Below are positions 15,454-22,294 of a stretch of DNA of 49,369 nt, piece after piece. A program made the translations under genes and the position numbers. Position 1 is the stretch's first letter, and each line of letters opens with the position of its first letter. Under the pieces are notes generated by a model. That model saw nothing but the letters and a program-made list of their open reading frames with translations. It made no database searches and was not told the DNA's origin. The DNA is from Bacillota bacterium (GTDB taxonomy: Bacteria > Bacillota > Clostridia > Lachnospirales > Cellulosilyticaceae), in the NCBI GenBank assembly GCA_023393125.1, contig JAEWMQ010000067.1, positions 1-49,369 of the forward strand, in the 5' to 3' direction.

Positions 15454-15639
15454 TTATTTTGATTTTTCATCCTCTGATACTTTTAGGATTAATTGTGCAT
15501 TGATTTTGTCATAATATATTTTAAATCGACTTTTCCCTTTTTGAATATCTAAGTTTTCTAATATACTTTTTGGCATCCTTATTCTCATATCTTGCTGCAA
15601 TACATATGTGTCAAGATATATTAACTCTTCTTCTTTCAT
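15454..15639 (-). CDS. AbrB/MazE-like small DNA-binding protein
   Basis: The protein is 61 aa. The core DMRIRMPKSILENLDIQKG followed by FKIYYDKINAQLILKV has the looped-hinge beta pattern of AbrB/MazE/SpoVT proteins, which bind DNA as dimers. It is the first gene of the methyltransferase operon, ending 25 bases before the second methyltransferase start, and has a strong GAGGAG site. The promoter in front carries three phased repeats, so it probably represses its own operon and controls methyltransferase dose. An antitoxin role is less likely since no toxin gene is adjacent. Fold call is good; role is inferred. Confidence 0.75.
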   Translation of the reverse strand: MKEEELIYLDTYVLQQDMRIRMPKSILENLDIQKGKSRFKIYYDKINAQLILKVSEDEKSK

Positions 15640-15655
15640 TATAAGAGCCTCCTCT

Positions 15656-15704
15656 TTTAGTCTAACTTTAGTCTGATTATAAACTGTTTTTAGTCCAACG
15701 TCAA
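15656..15704 (-). promoter_or_regulatory. Promoter of the methyltransferase operon with three phased operator repeats
   Basis: On the minus strand TTGACG (15699-15704), exactly 17 bases, then TATAAT (15676-15681). GACTAAA occurs three times (15689-15695, 15667-15673, 15656-15662), in the spacer, around the start site and in the leader. Starts are 22 and 11 bases apart, i.e. on one face of the helix. This is a probable operator for the AbrB-like protein or another regulator. Confidence 0.8.
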
Positions 15705-15944
15705 TGGATTACTATTACGTATTCTGTATAGAAATAATCAACGTTTTCTCCTACCACAGAAGATAATGGCACCACTATAAACTGTCTTGAACAATAAAAT
15801 TTGACATTTGTTCTATCTGCACTTATAATTAGTCATAATTTAGGAATAGTTATTATATATAATATTTATTCATCTAAGATTAATTAAACAATAACGACCA
15901 TTTTCCCTTAGACAGTAGTATTTATGTATATTCATAACTGTTCA

Positions 15945-16002
15945 TTTAATTATAAAAAAGTGATATAGACAATTTAGTTTATATCACTTTTTTATAATTA
16001 AA
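15945..16002. terminator. Strong orphan hairpin, 23-bp perfect stem
   Basis: Arms 15945-15967 and 15980-16002 are perfect complements with a 12-base loop. A-runs and T-runs inside the arms make it look like a bidirectional terminator, but no gene ends here. Apart from this hairpin, 15720-16140 shows no gene or recognisable RNA. Confidence 0.55.
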
Positions 16003-16149
16003 ATAATGAGTAGGATTTATCAATAATAAAAATTCCACCAATAGTTCAATTAGTATTCAAAGAGACTGCGAAAAAACTCTGTAAATAGCCTTCTCTGATA
16101 AATTCATAGACATAATAATTGAGATGGGCCTATCATTGTACCTATTCCA

Positions 16150-16344
16150 CTATATTTTATTTAAAGTTGCAAAAGCCCCCTCATACATTATAGCTAACTT
16201 ACCATATAGCTTTTCCCAGTTTCTAAGTAGCATAGACAATCTTTTAATTGCTTCAAATGTCGCTAGATACAGTAACTTTAGTAGTGTTGTATCACTGTAG
16301 GAAACACTTCTTTGAGGATTTAGTTTGAGATATGTGTTATTGAT
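16150..16344 (-). pseudogene. IS256-family transposase remnant, C-terminal end
   Basis: The minus strand encodes LKLNPQRSVSYSDTTLLKLL, then YLATFEAIKRL, RNWEKLYGKLAIMYEG and a stop at 16150-16152. This matches the conserved end of IS256/Mutator-type transposases (NPQRSVFPSDTALLK..YLAT..RNW..LAIMYEGR). The reading is cut upstream by a stop at 16345-16347, and several usually conserved residues have changed. Only about 64 codons remain. GAGTTTTTTCGCAGTCTC at 16059-16077 could be part of an old element end, which is uncertain. The remnant marks a former insertion between the restriction locus and the core genes. Confidence 0.7.
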
Positions 16345-16436
16345 TTAAAGCCTAATTTCTTAACCTGGAAAATGTCTTGTTTAAGTTATTTTCTATCTAT
16401 TTATAACCTCGAATCACGTAGTTAATCTTCTTTTAT

Positions 16437-16480
16437 ATTTAGACTACTTATTATGGTTTTTAATGATAAGTAGTCTAAAT
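16437..16480. repeat. Inverted repeat, 15-bp arms
   Basis: Perfect arms at 16437-16451 and 16466-16480 with a 14-base loop. No T-run follows on either side, so termination is doubtful. It may be a leftover of the decayed insertion. Confidence 0.5.
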
Positions 16481-16571
16481 CTCTGTTTAGGCTTTCAAAA
16501 CAATTCAATCTCATTCATCAAAACCTATGTACATCAAGGCTTTACATATCTTTTCGCAGTACCTTATACCT

Positions 16572-16599
16572 TTTGGCGTAAACCTTACATTACGCCAAA
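16572..16599. repeat. Inverted repeat, 10-bp arms
   Basis: TTTGGCGTAA and TTACGCCAAA are separated by 8 bases. It lies in the gap downstream of rlmD. No gene ends nearby except rlmD, which has its own terminator. Function unknown. Confidence 0.4.
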
Positions 16600-16655
16600 T
16601 AGTGTACCCCCTATCCTTTGGGAACATATAATTTGCTCCTAATTCCCCCTAAAAA

Positions 16656-16694
16656 CACACCAAGGCTTAGAACGAAAACTCGCTCTAAGCCTTG
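16656..16694 (-). terminator. Terminator of the rlmD operon
   Basis: On the minus strand an 11-bp perfect stem (16684-16694 with 16661-16671) is followed, after GTGTG, by TTTTT. It is 13 bases after the rlmD stop. Confidence 0.75.
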
Positions 16695-16706
16695 ATATTA
16701 CTAGGT

Positions 16707-18065
16707 TTATCTGCTCAGCTTCACTACAGTCTCAACGTGGGTTGTCTGCGGGAACATATCAACCGGTTGTACTTTTTCTACTTGATAGCCTTCTGCTACA
16801 AGGTAAGCTAGGTCTCTTGCTAAAGTTGCTGGATCACATGATACATATACAATTTTATTTGGTGCCATTTTGATTAAGGTTTCTAATAATTTATGATCGC
16901 AGCCTTTGCGTGGTGGGTCTACTACAATCGTATCTGCTACAATGCCTTGTTCATACATGTGTGGAATAACTTCTTCTGCTTTTCCTGTAAAGAATTCAGC
17001 ATTAGTAATATGATTAAGGGCTGCATTTTCTTTAGCATTTTCAATAGCTTCTGGTACGATTTCTACACCATATACTTTTTTTGCTTTTTGTGCAAGAAAT
17101 AGTGAAATAGAACCTATGCCACAGTATGCATCCCAGACGATTTCATTTCCTGTTAGTTCAGCATATTCTAAAGCTTTGCTATAAAGCACCTCTGTTTGCT
17201 CAGGGTTTACCTGGAAGAATGATAAAGGTGAAATCTTAAACTTTAAGTTTCCAATATGATCAATAATTGTTTCTTCTCCTGCTAAAACAGTACATCGGTC
17301 TCCTAAAATGGTATTGCTTTTTTCTAAATGATGATTAAGCACAATACTAGTTACTGGGGCAACTGCTTTAATAGCCTCTACGAACGCCTCACTATGAGGC
17401 AACTTTTGTCCATTGATGACTAAACATACCATGATTTCATCTGTATGATAACCTGTTTTAATCATCAAGTGACGTACTAATCCCGTATGCTTTTCTTCAT
17501 CATAAATACTAATATGATGCTCTTCTAAAAAGGCTAATACAGCTTTCATAATCGCTTCTTTTTTAGGATTTTGAATATAACAATTTTCGATTGGAATTAA
17601 TTGATGGCTACGAGGTGCAAAAAAACCTGTTTGTACTTTTTGGTTGATCTTACGAATAGGGTATTGTGCTTTATTACGATAATGAAAAGGATCTTCCATT
17701 CCTAAAGTTGGTAATACCTCTATTTCTTTAAGACCACCTATACGATTTAAGCAGTCTTTTACTTTTTTGGTCTTCCAATCTAATTGCGCCTGATAAGTAA
17801 GATGTTGAAGCTGGCAGCCACCACAGGTATCAGCTACTTCACAGATAGGCTTTGCTCTAAAAGGCGAAGGTGTAATAAGCTTCACTAATTTACCATAGCC
17901 AAAGCTTTTTTTCACTTTTACAATACGTACTTCTACGACATCACCAGTGACTGCTCTGGGGATAAACACTGTAAAATCATTAATTTTTCCAATGCCTTCT
18001 CCTTTTGAACCCATATCTATAATAGTAAGTTCATAATGCTCATTTTTTTCAATTGGTTTATCCAT
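16707..18065 (-). CDS. rlmD: 23S rRNA (uracil-C5)-methyltransferase, RlmD/RumA family
   Basis: This 452-aa RNA methyltransferase makes 5-methyluridine in 23S rRNA. In Bacillus relatives one enzyme (RlmCD) modifies both U747 and U1939, and which sites apply here cannot be read from sequence. A TRAM RNA-binding domain (about 10-65) comes first. Cysteines at 75, 81, 84 and 162 fit the 4Fe-4S cluster. The SAM-binding motif is WDAYCGIGSISLFLA (311-325), followed by VDPPRKG, catalytic Cys410 in YVSCDPATLARD and the base Glu446. It is the last gene of an operon with yhaM and the split Cas4-like genes, 8 bases after the 53-aa gene. Confidence 0.94.
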   Translation of the reverse strand: MDKPIEKNEHYELTIIDMGSKGEGIGKINDFTVFIPRAVTGDVVEVRIVKVKKSFGYGKLVKLITPSPFRAKPICEVADTCGGCQLQHLTYQAQLDWKTKKVKDCLNRIGGLKEIEVLPTLGMEDPFHYRNKAQYPIRKINQKVQTGFFAPRSHQLIPIENCYIQNPKKEAIMKAVLAFLEEHHISIYDEEKHTGLVRHLMIKTGYHTDEIMVCLVINGQKLPHSEAFVEAIKAVAPVTSIVLNHHLEKSNTILGDRCTVLAGEETIIDHIGNLKFKISPLSFFQVNPEQTEVLYSKALEYAELTGNEIVWDAYCGIGSISLFLAQKAKKVYGVEIVPEAIENAKENAALNHITNAEFFTGKAEEVIPHMYEQGIVADTIVVDPPRKGCDHKLLETLIKMAPNKIVYVSCDPATLARDLAYLVAEGYQVEKVQPVDMFPQTTHVETVVKLSR

Positions 18066-18073
18066 AGTTACTC

Positions 18074-18235
18074 CTAATTTAAACGTTTATTTTTATTATT
18101 ATCTTCAAAAAGCAAGGTTTTAATAGCTTTTGCTACTACTTCATCATCAACTGCTTGCATGCGATCTGTCATGCTTTTTTGTAAAAAGCGTTCTAATAAA
18201 GGATTAGCTTTATTTACTTTTTCTTCTTTTTTCAT
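18074..18235 (-). CDS. Hypothetical protein, 53 aa
   Basis: A small charged protein starting MKKEEKVNKANPLLERFLQK. I choose ATG 18235 because AGGAGGAG stands just upstream; a longer reading from 18256 lacks a good site and adds SGRRRI. It overlaps the end of the Cas4-like gene by 26 bases and is followed 8 bases later by rlmD. No domain, signal or membrane segment is visible and I recognise no family. Confidence 0.6.
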   Translation of the reverse strand: MKKEEKVNKANPLLERFLQKSMTDRMQAVDDEVVAKAIKTLLFEDNNKNKRLN

Positions 18236-18770
18236 TATTCTCCTCCTGCCACTCACATACAGTGTCTTTGCAAATGCAATGTTTACACTTCATAAAATCC
18301 GGTGTTGCTATTGGTGTATAATCTCCGTCTAACATTTGCCTCATTTGTTTCATCGTACGCTTAAGGCTATCTCTTAACTTAGCTGTATTACGGATGGTAA
18401 ACGTTTTATTGGCATATACCAGTTTTCCATAAGGTGGTCTTTTCCCATAAACTTCTTCAATGATTAAAAAATAAGCTACCAGCTGATAGACATCTCCTAA
18501 ATGAGGTTGATCTTCTGTTAGCTTACCACTTTTAATTTCTAATGGAATATAACGTCTAAGTAACCATGTTTCAAAGATAAAATCTGGCTTACCTTGCAAG
18601 GCTAAACGTTCTGCTACTAAAAGCTTTGTTCCTTTTTCGTCTTTATAAATAGCGGTTGCTCTCTTAACACCTATTTCTCTACGGTCTTTAACACTGATTG
18701 TAGGTCTAAGTCCTAACCACAAAATAAAAGTAAAACTAAGAAGTAAGCTTATTTCTATTATTTGAACCAT
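18210..18770 (-). CDS. Cas4/Dna2-like PD-(D/E)XK nuclease, catalytic half
   Basis: The protein is 186 aa. An N-terminal membrane helix (about 4-20) is followed by GKPDF (D63), PLEIKSGK (E78, K80) and YQLVAY (Gln96), the catalytic pattern of Cas4/RecB nucleases. Cysteines at 162, 165, 167 and 172 lie near the C-terminus, as in the iron-sulphur lobe. What is missing is the N-terminal part with the first Cys and the GxxxH motif. Exactly that part is encoded by the preceding gene, which overlaps by 13 bases. The two probably make one membrane-bound nuclease. No CRISPR array or other cas gene is near, so it is a housekeeping Cas4-like protein. Confidence 0.8.
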   Translation of the reverse strand: MVQIIEISLLLSFTFILWLGLRPTISVKDRREIGVKRATAIYKDEKGTKLLVAERLALQGKPDFIFETWLLRRYIPLEIKSGKLTEDQPHLGDVYQLVAYFLIIEEVYGKRPPYGKLVYANKTFTIRNTAKLRDSLKRTMKQMRQMLDGDYTPIATPDFMKCKHCICKDTVCEWQEENNEKRRKSK

Positions 18771-19051
18771 CGCATAAAACTCCCTATTAAAATAGCACTA
18801 ACTAACATTAATCCTAAAATGATTAAAACACGTTTTATGCGATAGCTTCTATAATAGGCCTTGTGAAATTTCACACCTTTAGTAAAATGATTTTCAGTTT
18901 TACTACTTTTATTTCCTAATGCCTTATATTGCTCCTTTAAGGCAGTCTGCCCATAGTAACGCCCATAATACCACTGGTAAGGGCAATAAACGAAACGGTT
19001 AATTTCATTAGCAGATATCTTTTTGTTAGCACTTATTTTCTCTTTTTTCAT
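18758..19051 (-). CDS. Cas4-like nuclease, N-terminal half with membrane helix
   Basis: The 97 aa include ISANEINRFVYCPYQWYYGR, the typical Cas4/RecB opening with the first cluster Cys (C23), and GVKFHKAYY (GxxxH, 59-63). It then ends with one membrane helix (about 74-93). No catalytic D, ExK or further Cys is present; these are in the next gene. The start is an ATGA overlap with yhaM. The split point falls at the two hydrophobic helices, which together would form a membrane hairpin if joined. Confidence 0.75.
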   Translation of the reverse strand: MKKEKISANKKISANEINRFVYCPYQWYYGRYYGQTALKEQYKALGNKSSKTENHFTKGVKFHKAYYRSYRIKRVLIILGLMLVSAILIGSFMRWFK

Positions 19052-19980
19052 AAGGTTACTCTTCTAATATTTCTCCCTAATAATTTATGATAGCCTACAT
19101 ATGGTTCATCACTAGTTACTTCTAATAGTTCATCCATCATTTTAAGACGTGAATCTGAAAAATCTGCTAAGTGGACAATCATAGCTTCTATGCATTTAGG
19201 TCTTTTAGGTGATGCATATTCGTATTCGCCATGATGAGCAATCACCACATGCTTAAGTAGCATTTCAATTTCTGCTGGAAAACCTTCAATCTGGCTAGCT
19301 GCATCATGAATCATTTCTGCGCCAATCACTAAGTGTCCAATTAACTGACCTTCATCTGAATAATCATTTCTTGGAAAAGCAGTTAACTCTCTTAGTTTGC
19401 CAAGATCATGTAGTAAACAGCCTGCGATAACTAAATCTTTTTGAGCATTTTCATAAAGCTGCGCCATAGCAAGCCCCAATTTAGTCACCGCGATGGTATG
19501 TTCTAATAAACCATTTAAGTAGCCATGGTGAACACTTTTTCCTGCACTATGAACAATAAAATGATCATAAGTTGTCTCTTCTAAAAAGATATTTTCTAGA
19601 AGCTGCTTAATATACGGCTCCTGAACCTTTTCAATGAGCTCTAGTAGTTCTGCTTCTAATACATTTACATCTTTTTTGGTATGGGGAATAAAGTCCCTTA
19701 GATCATAACCACCTTCAGCTTTTTGTATTTTAGTTACATTAAGCTGCAAATTTTCTTGATAAAGTAAGGTTTCTCCCTCTACTTGTACAATATCATCTAC
19801 CTCAAAAGGTAAAATATAACTATGAAAAGACCAAATTTTCCCGTCTATTACACCTGTACGGTCTTGTAACTTAATGGTACAGTAGTCTTTTCCATTTTTA
19901 TTTTTTAAAATTTGTTTAAACTTACATAGGTAATAGCCTTTTATATTTTCTTGAGGCTTCATATCACTAATTTGTGTCAT
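19048..19980 (-). CDS. yhaM: 3'-5' exoribonuclease YhaM family
   Basis: The 310 aa consist of an OB-fold nucleic-acid-binding domain (about 12-85) and an HD phosphohydrolase domain. HD residues visible are H161 in LLEHT, H191-D192 in LLHDLGK, H249-H250 in IAHHGEYE and D273 in HLADFSDS. The family degrades RNA and ssDNA from the 3' end in Firmicutes. The length is normal. GGGAGAG lies 5-6 bases upstream of the ATG. It leads an operon with the split Cas4-like genes, a 53-aa gene and rlmD. Confidence 0.93.
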   Translation of the reverse strand: MTQISDMKPQENIKGYYLCKFKQILKNKNGKDYCTIKLQDRTGVIDGKIWSFHSYILPFEVDDIVQVEGETLLYQENLQLNVTKIQKAEGGYDLRDFIPHTKKDVNVLEAELLELIEKVQEPYIKQLLENIFLEETTYDHFIVHSAGKSVHHGYLNGLLEHTIAVTKLGLAMAQLYENAQKDLVIAGCLLHDLGKLRELTAFPRNDYSDEGQLIGHLVIGAEMIHDAASQIEGFPAEIEMLLKHVVIAHHGEYEYASPKRPKCIEAMIVHLADFSDSRLKMMDELLEVTSDEPYVGYHKLLGRNIRRVTL

Positions 19981-20078
19981 ATGCTCTCTCCCTTTTCTTT
20001 CCTATAGTAATACTAACAAATCTAACATGAGTTTTCAACGCTTTCCATAGATTTCACTGTTAAATTCTGTTAATCATT

Positions 20079-20135
20079 AAAAAGACAAGGTATTCATCCT
20101 AAGCAACTTCTTTGTGCCAAGATTAATACCTTGTC
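20079..20135 (-). terminator. Terminator of the mutS2/two-component operon
   Basis: On the minus strand GACAAGGTATT (20125-20135) pairs perfectly with AATACCTTGTC (20084-20094), followed by TTTTTAAT. The 30-base loop is long. Confidence 0.7.
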
Positions 20136-20148
20136 TCTTTAAAATACG

Positions 20149-21585
20149 CTACTTTCTTGTTGATAAACTAAAATAGAAAATAACCGGCTCATTTTGTTCA
20201 GATTGAACCCCAACTACTTCTCCATGTTGTTTAATAATTTCTTTTACAATAACTAGGCCCAAACCTACACCACGCTTATCCATTCCTCGAGAACGATCGC
20301 CTTTATAAAAGCGATTCCAAATTTCTGATTGCTGCTCTTTTGGAATAGGCGGTCCTGAATTACAAATGGCAACCCAAATTTTATCCTCTTTTAAAGTTGT
20401 CCTTACTTCTATAGTACCATCTTCTCCTACAAATTTCATAGCATTATCTAAAAGGTTTTGAACAACTCTGCTAATGCCATCTAAATCCGCTATAACATAA
20501 GGTGGTTCTGCCTCAAAAACTTTTACTAGACTTATCTTTTTTTCTAAAGCTCTTTTTTCTAAACTAGCAAAATTACGTTCGATTAAACTATTGATGTTAA
20601 AAGCTGTTTTATGAGGTTCACCTCTAGCTTCTTCCATCTTATTTAATTCCAAAATGGTATTAGTCATACCAATCATACGTTGAGTCTCACTTAACACAAT
20701 TTTTAAATAACGCTCTTGCTTCTCGGGAGAAATAGTCCCATCTAATATAGCTGTTACAAAACCCTGAATGGATGTTAAGGGAGATCGTAAATCATGAGAA
20801 ACATTTGCAATAAAACTTCGTCTATTTTCCTCAATCTTATCTAACTCTTCTGCCATGTGATTCAGCGATAAACCTAGTTCAGCAATTTCATCTTGCCCCT
20901 TTACAACGATACGCTCGTCAAAGTGCCCACTAGCTATGGTCTTCGCAACTGTATTCATTTCTTTTAAAGGTTTAGTCATTTGCTTAGAAATGAAATAAAT
21001 CCATATAAACATGGCTGTTCCCACAATTCCTACTACCTTTAAAATCAAATTTCTTACTTCATCAATGGTTTGAAGCACATAAGGCATAGGTGTGTGAATA
21101 AACAGAGCATATTGAACCTTATCTCCTGCTACCATAGGATAACCAATGGTTAAAACAGGCGTTGAAAAATAGTCTTTAAACCCATTCTCAAGCCCCACTG
21201 CATGTCCATCAAACACCTCTTGTAGGTTAGTCTCTTCTGGTAATTTTTGCACCATATTTTGTATACTATCTTTACTAATAACTATACCTTCACCTTTTTC
21301 ATCTACAATCCAAGTAGTTGCTTGTAAGTAACTAGCCATGGCTTGAACACGATATAGAATTTTCTCTAACGCATCTTCCTTGGATGTACTATACGTACCT
21401 TCTTTATAAAACTCCATTGCAAGTGTTTGTGCTTGCTTAATCATAATGTCCTGAGTGTATTTAACAAAGTAGGATTGAAATGAGTGAGTAAAGGTAACAA
21501 AAAGCATCACAAGCATCATTATTAAAATACTAATATACACAGAAACTAACCGGCTAAATAAACTAGGAAATCTCAGTTTATCCAT
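20149..21585 (-). CDS. Sensor histidine kinase
   Basis: A membrane histidine kinase of 478 aa from ATG 21585, in TAATG overlap with the response regulator. An upstream ATG at 21633 would add 16 residues inside that gene and is less likely. It has two membrane helices (about 15-35 and 178-200) around a roughly 140-residue outside domain, a HAMP linker, and HisKA with SHDLRSPLTSI (phospho-acceptor His264). The ATPase domain has NLLDNAMKF, CNSGPPIP, WNRFYKG and GVGLGLVIVKEI. All boxes are intact. The stimulus cannot be read; the layout resembles envelope-stress kinases of the PhoR/ResE/WalK type. Confidence 0.93.
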   Translation of the reverse strand: MDKLRFPSLFSRLVSVYISILIMMLVMLFVTFTHSFQSYFVKYTQDIMIKQAQTLAMEFYKEGTYSTSKEDALEKILYRVQAMASYLQATTWIVDEKGEGIVISKDSIQNMVQKLPEETNLQEVFDGHAVGLENGFKDYFSTPVLTIGYPMVAGDKVQYALFIHTPMPYVLQTIDEVRNLILKVVGIVGTAMFIWIYFISKQMTKPLKEMNTVAKTIASGHFDERIVVKGQDEIAELGLSLNHMAEELDKIEENRRSFIANVSHDLRSPLTSIQGFVTAILDGTISPEKQERYLKIVLSETQRMIGMTNTILELNKMEEARGEPHKTAFNINSLIERNFASLEKRALEKKISLVKVFEAEPPYVIADLDGISRVVQNLLDNAMKFVGEDGTIEVRTTLKEDKIWVAICNSGPPIPKEQQSEIWNRFYKGDRSRGMDKRGVGLGLVIVKEIIKQHGEVVGVQSEQNEPVIFYFSLSTRK

Positions 21586-22265
21586 TATCTCTCGAATTTG
21601 TAGCCTACGCCCCAAACGGTCTTTATGCTCCATGCGTGATCACCCTCAAATTTATCTCTTAGCCTCTTAATATGCACATCTACCGTTCTTGTATCTCCAA
21701 CAAAGTCATATCCCCAAATTTTGTCTAGAAGCTGCTCTCTAGTAAAAACTTGCTTAGGATGGCTCGCTAGAAAATAGAGTACCTCTAATTCTTTTGGTGG
21801 GAGCTCTACTAATGCCCCTTCATAGGTTACTGAATAATTATCTTTATCAATAATTAAATTATCAAGAACTATACGATTTTTAGGTGTCGTTTCCTCTACC
21901 GGTTGTGTATTACGTCTTAAGACCGCTTTAACCCTTGCAATAAGTTCTTTTGGATCAAATGGTTTCACCATATAGTCATCTGCACCTAATTCTAAACCTA
22001 GTACTTTATCAAATACCTCACCTTTAGCAGTAAGCATAATAATTGGTGTACGATTATGCTTACGAATTTCCTTACAGACATCATAACCATCTAACTCAGG
22101 GAGCATAACGTCTAATATCACTAAATCTGGATGATACGATTCAAATACCTCTAAAGCTAAGCGACCTGTTGCCACTTCCTTTGTATCATACCCTTCTTTA
22201 TTTAAGTATAGAGCAATTAATTCGGAAATATTAGTATCATCATCTACTATGAGTATTTTTAACAT
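21585..22265 (-). CDS. OmpR/PhoB-family response regulator
   Basis: The 226 aa form a receiver domain (1-120) with acidic pocket DDD (8-10), phospho-acceptor Asp52, T79 and Lys101 in VKPFDP. A winged-helix DNA-binding domain with PKELEVLYFLASHP, FTREQLLDKIWGYDF and TVDVHIKRLRDKFE follows. It is co-translated with the kinase and follows mutS2 by 29 bases with a strong AAAGGAGG site. Target genes are unknown. Confidence 0.95.
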   Translation of the reverse strand: MLKILIVDDDTNISELIALYLNKEGYDTKEVATGRLALEVFESYHPDLVILDVMLPELDGYDVCKEIRKHNRTPIIMLTAKGEVFDKVLGLELGADDYMVKPFDPKELIARVKAVLRRNTQPVEETTPKNRIVLDNLIIDKDNYSVTYEGALVELPPKELEVLYFLASHPKQVFTREQLLDKIWGYDFVGDTRTVDVHIKRLRDKFEGDHAWSIKTVWGVGYKFER

Positions 22266-22294
22266 ACATTTCCTCCTTTCCTATCATTCACATT

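Noticed and set aside
15454..15639. A toxin-antitoxin pair based on the AbrB/MazE-like protein
   Set aside because: No toxin-like gene is adjacent; the neighbours are the second methyltransferase and a noncoding gap.
18210..19051. A CRISPR-Cas locus suggested by Cas4-like proteins
   Set aside because: No repeat array and no other cas gene lies nearby; neighbours are yhaM and rlmD, so it is a stand-alone Cas4-like protein.
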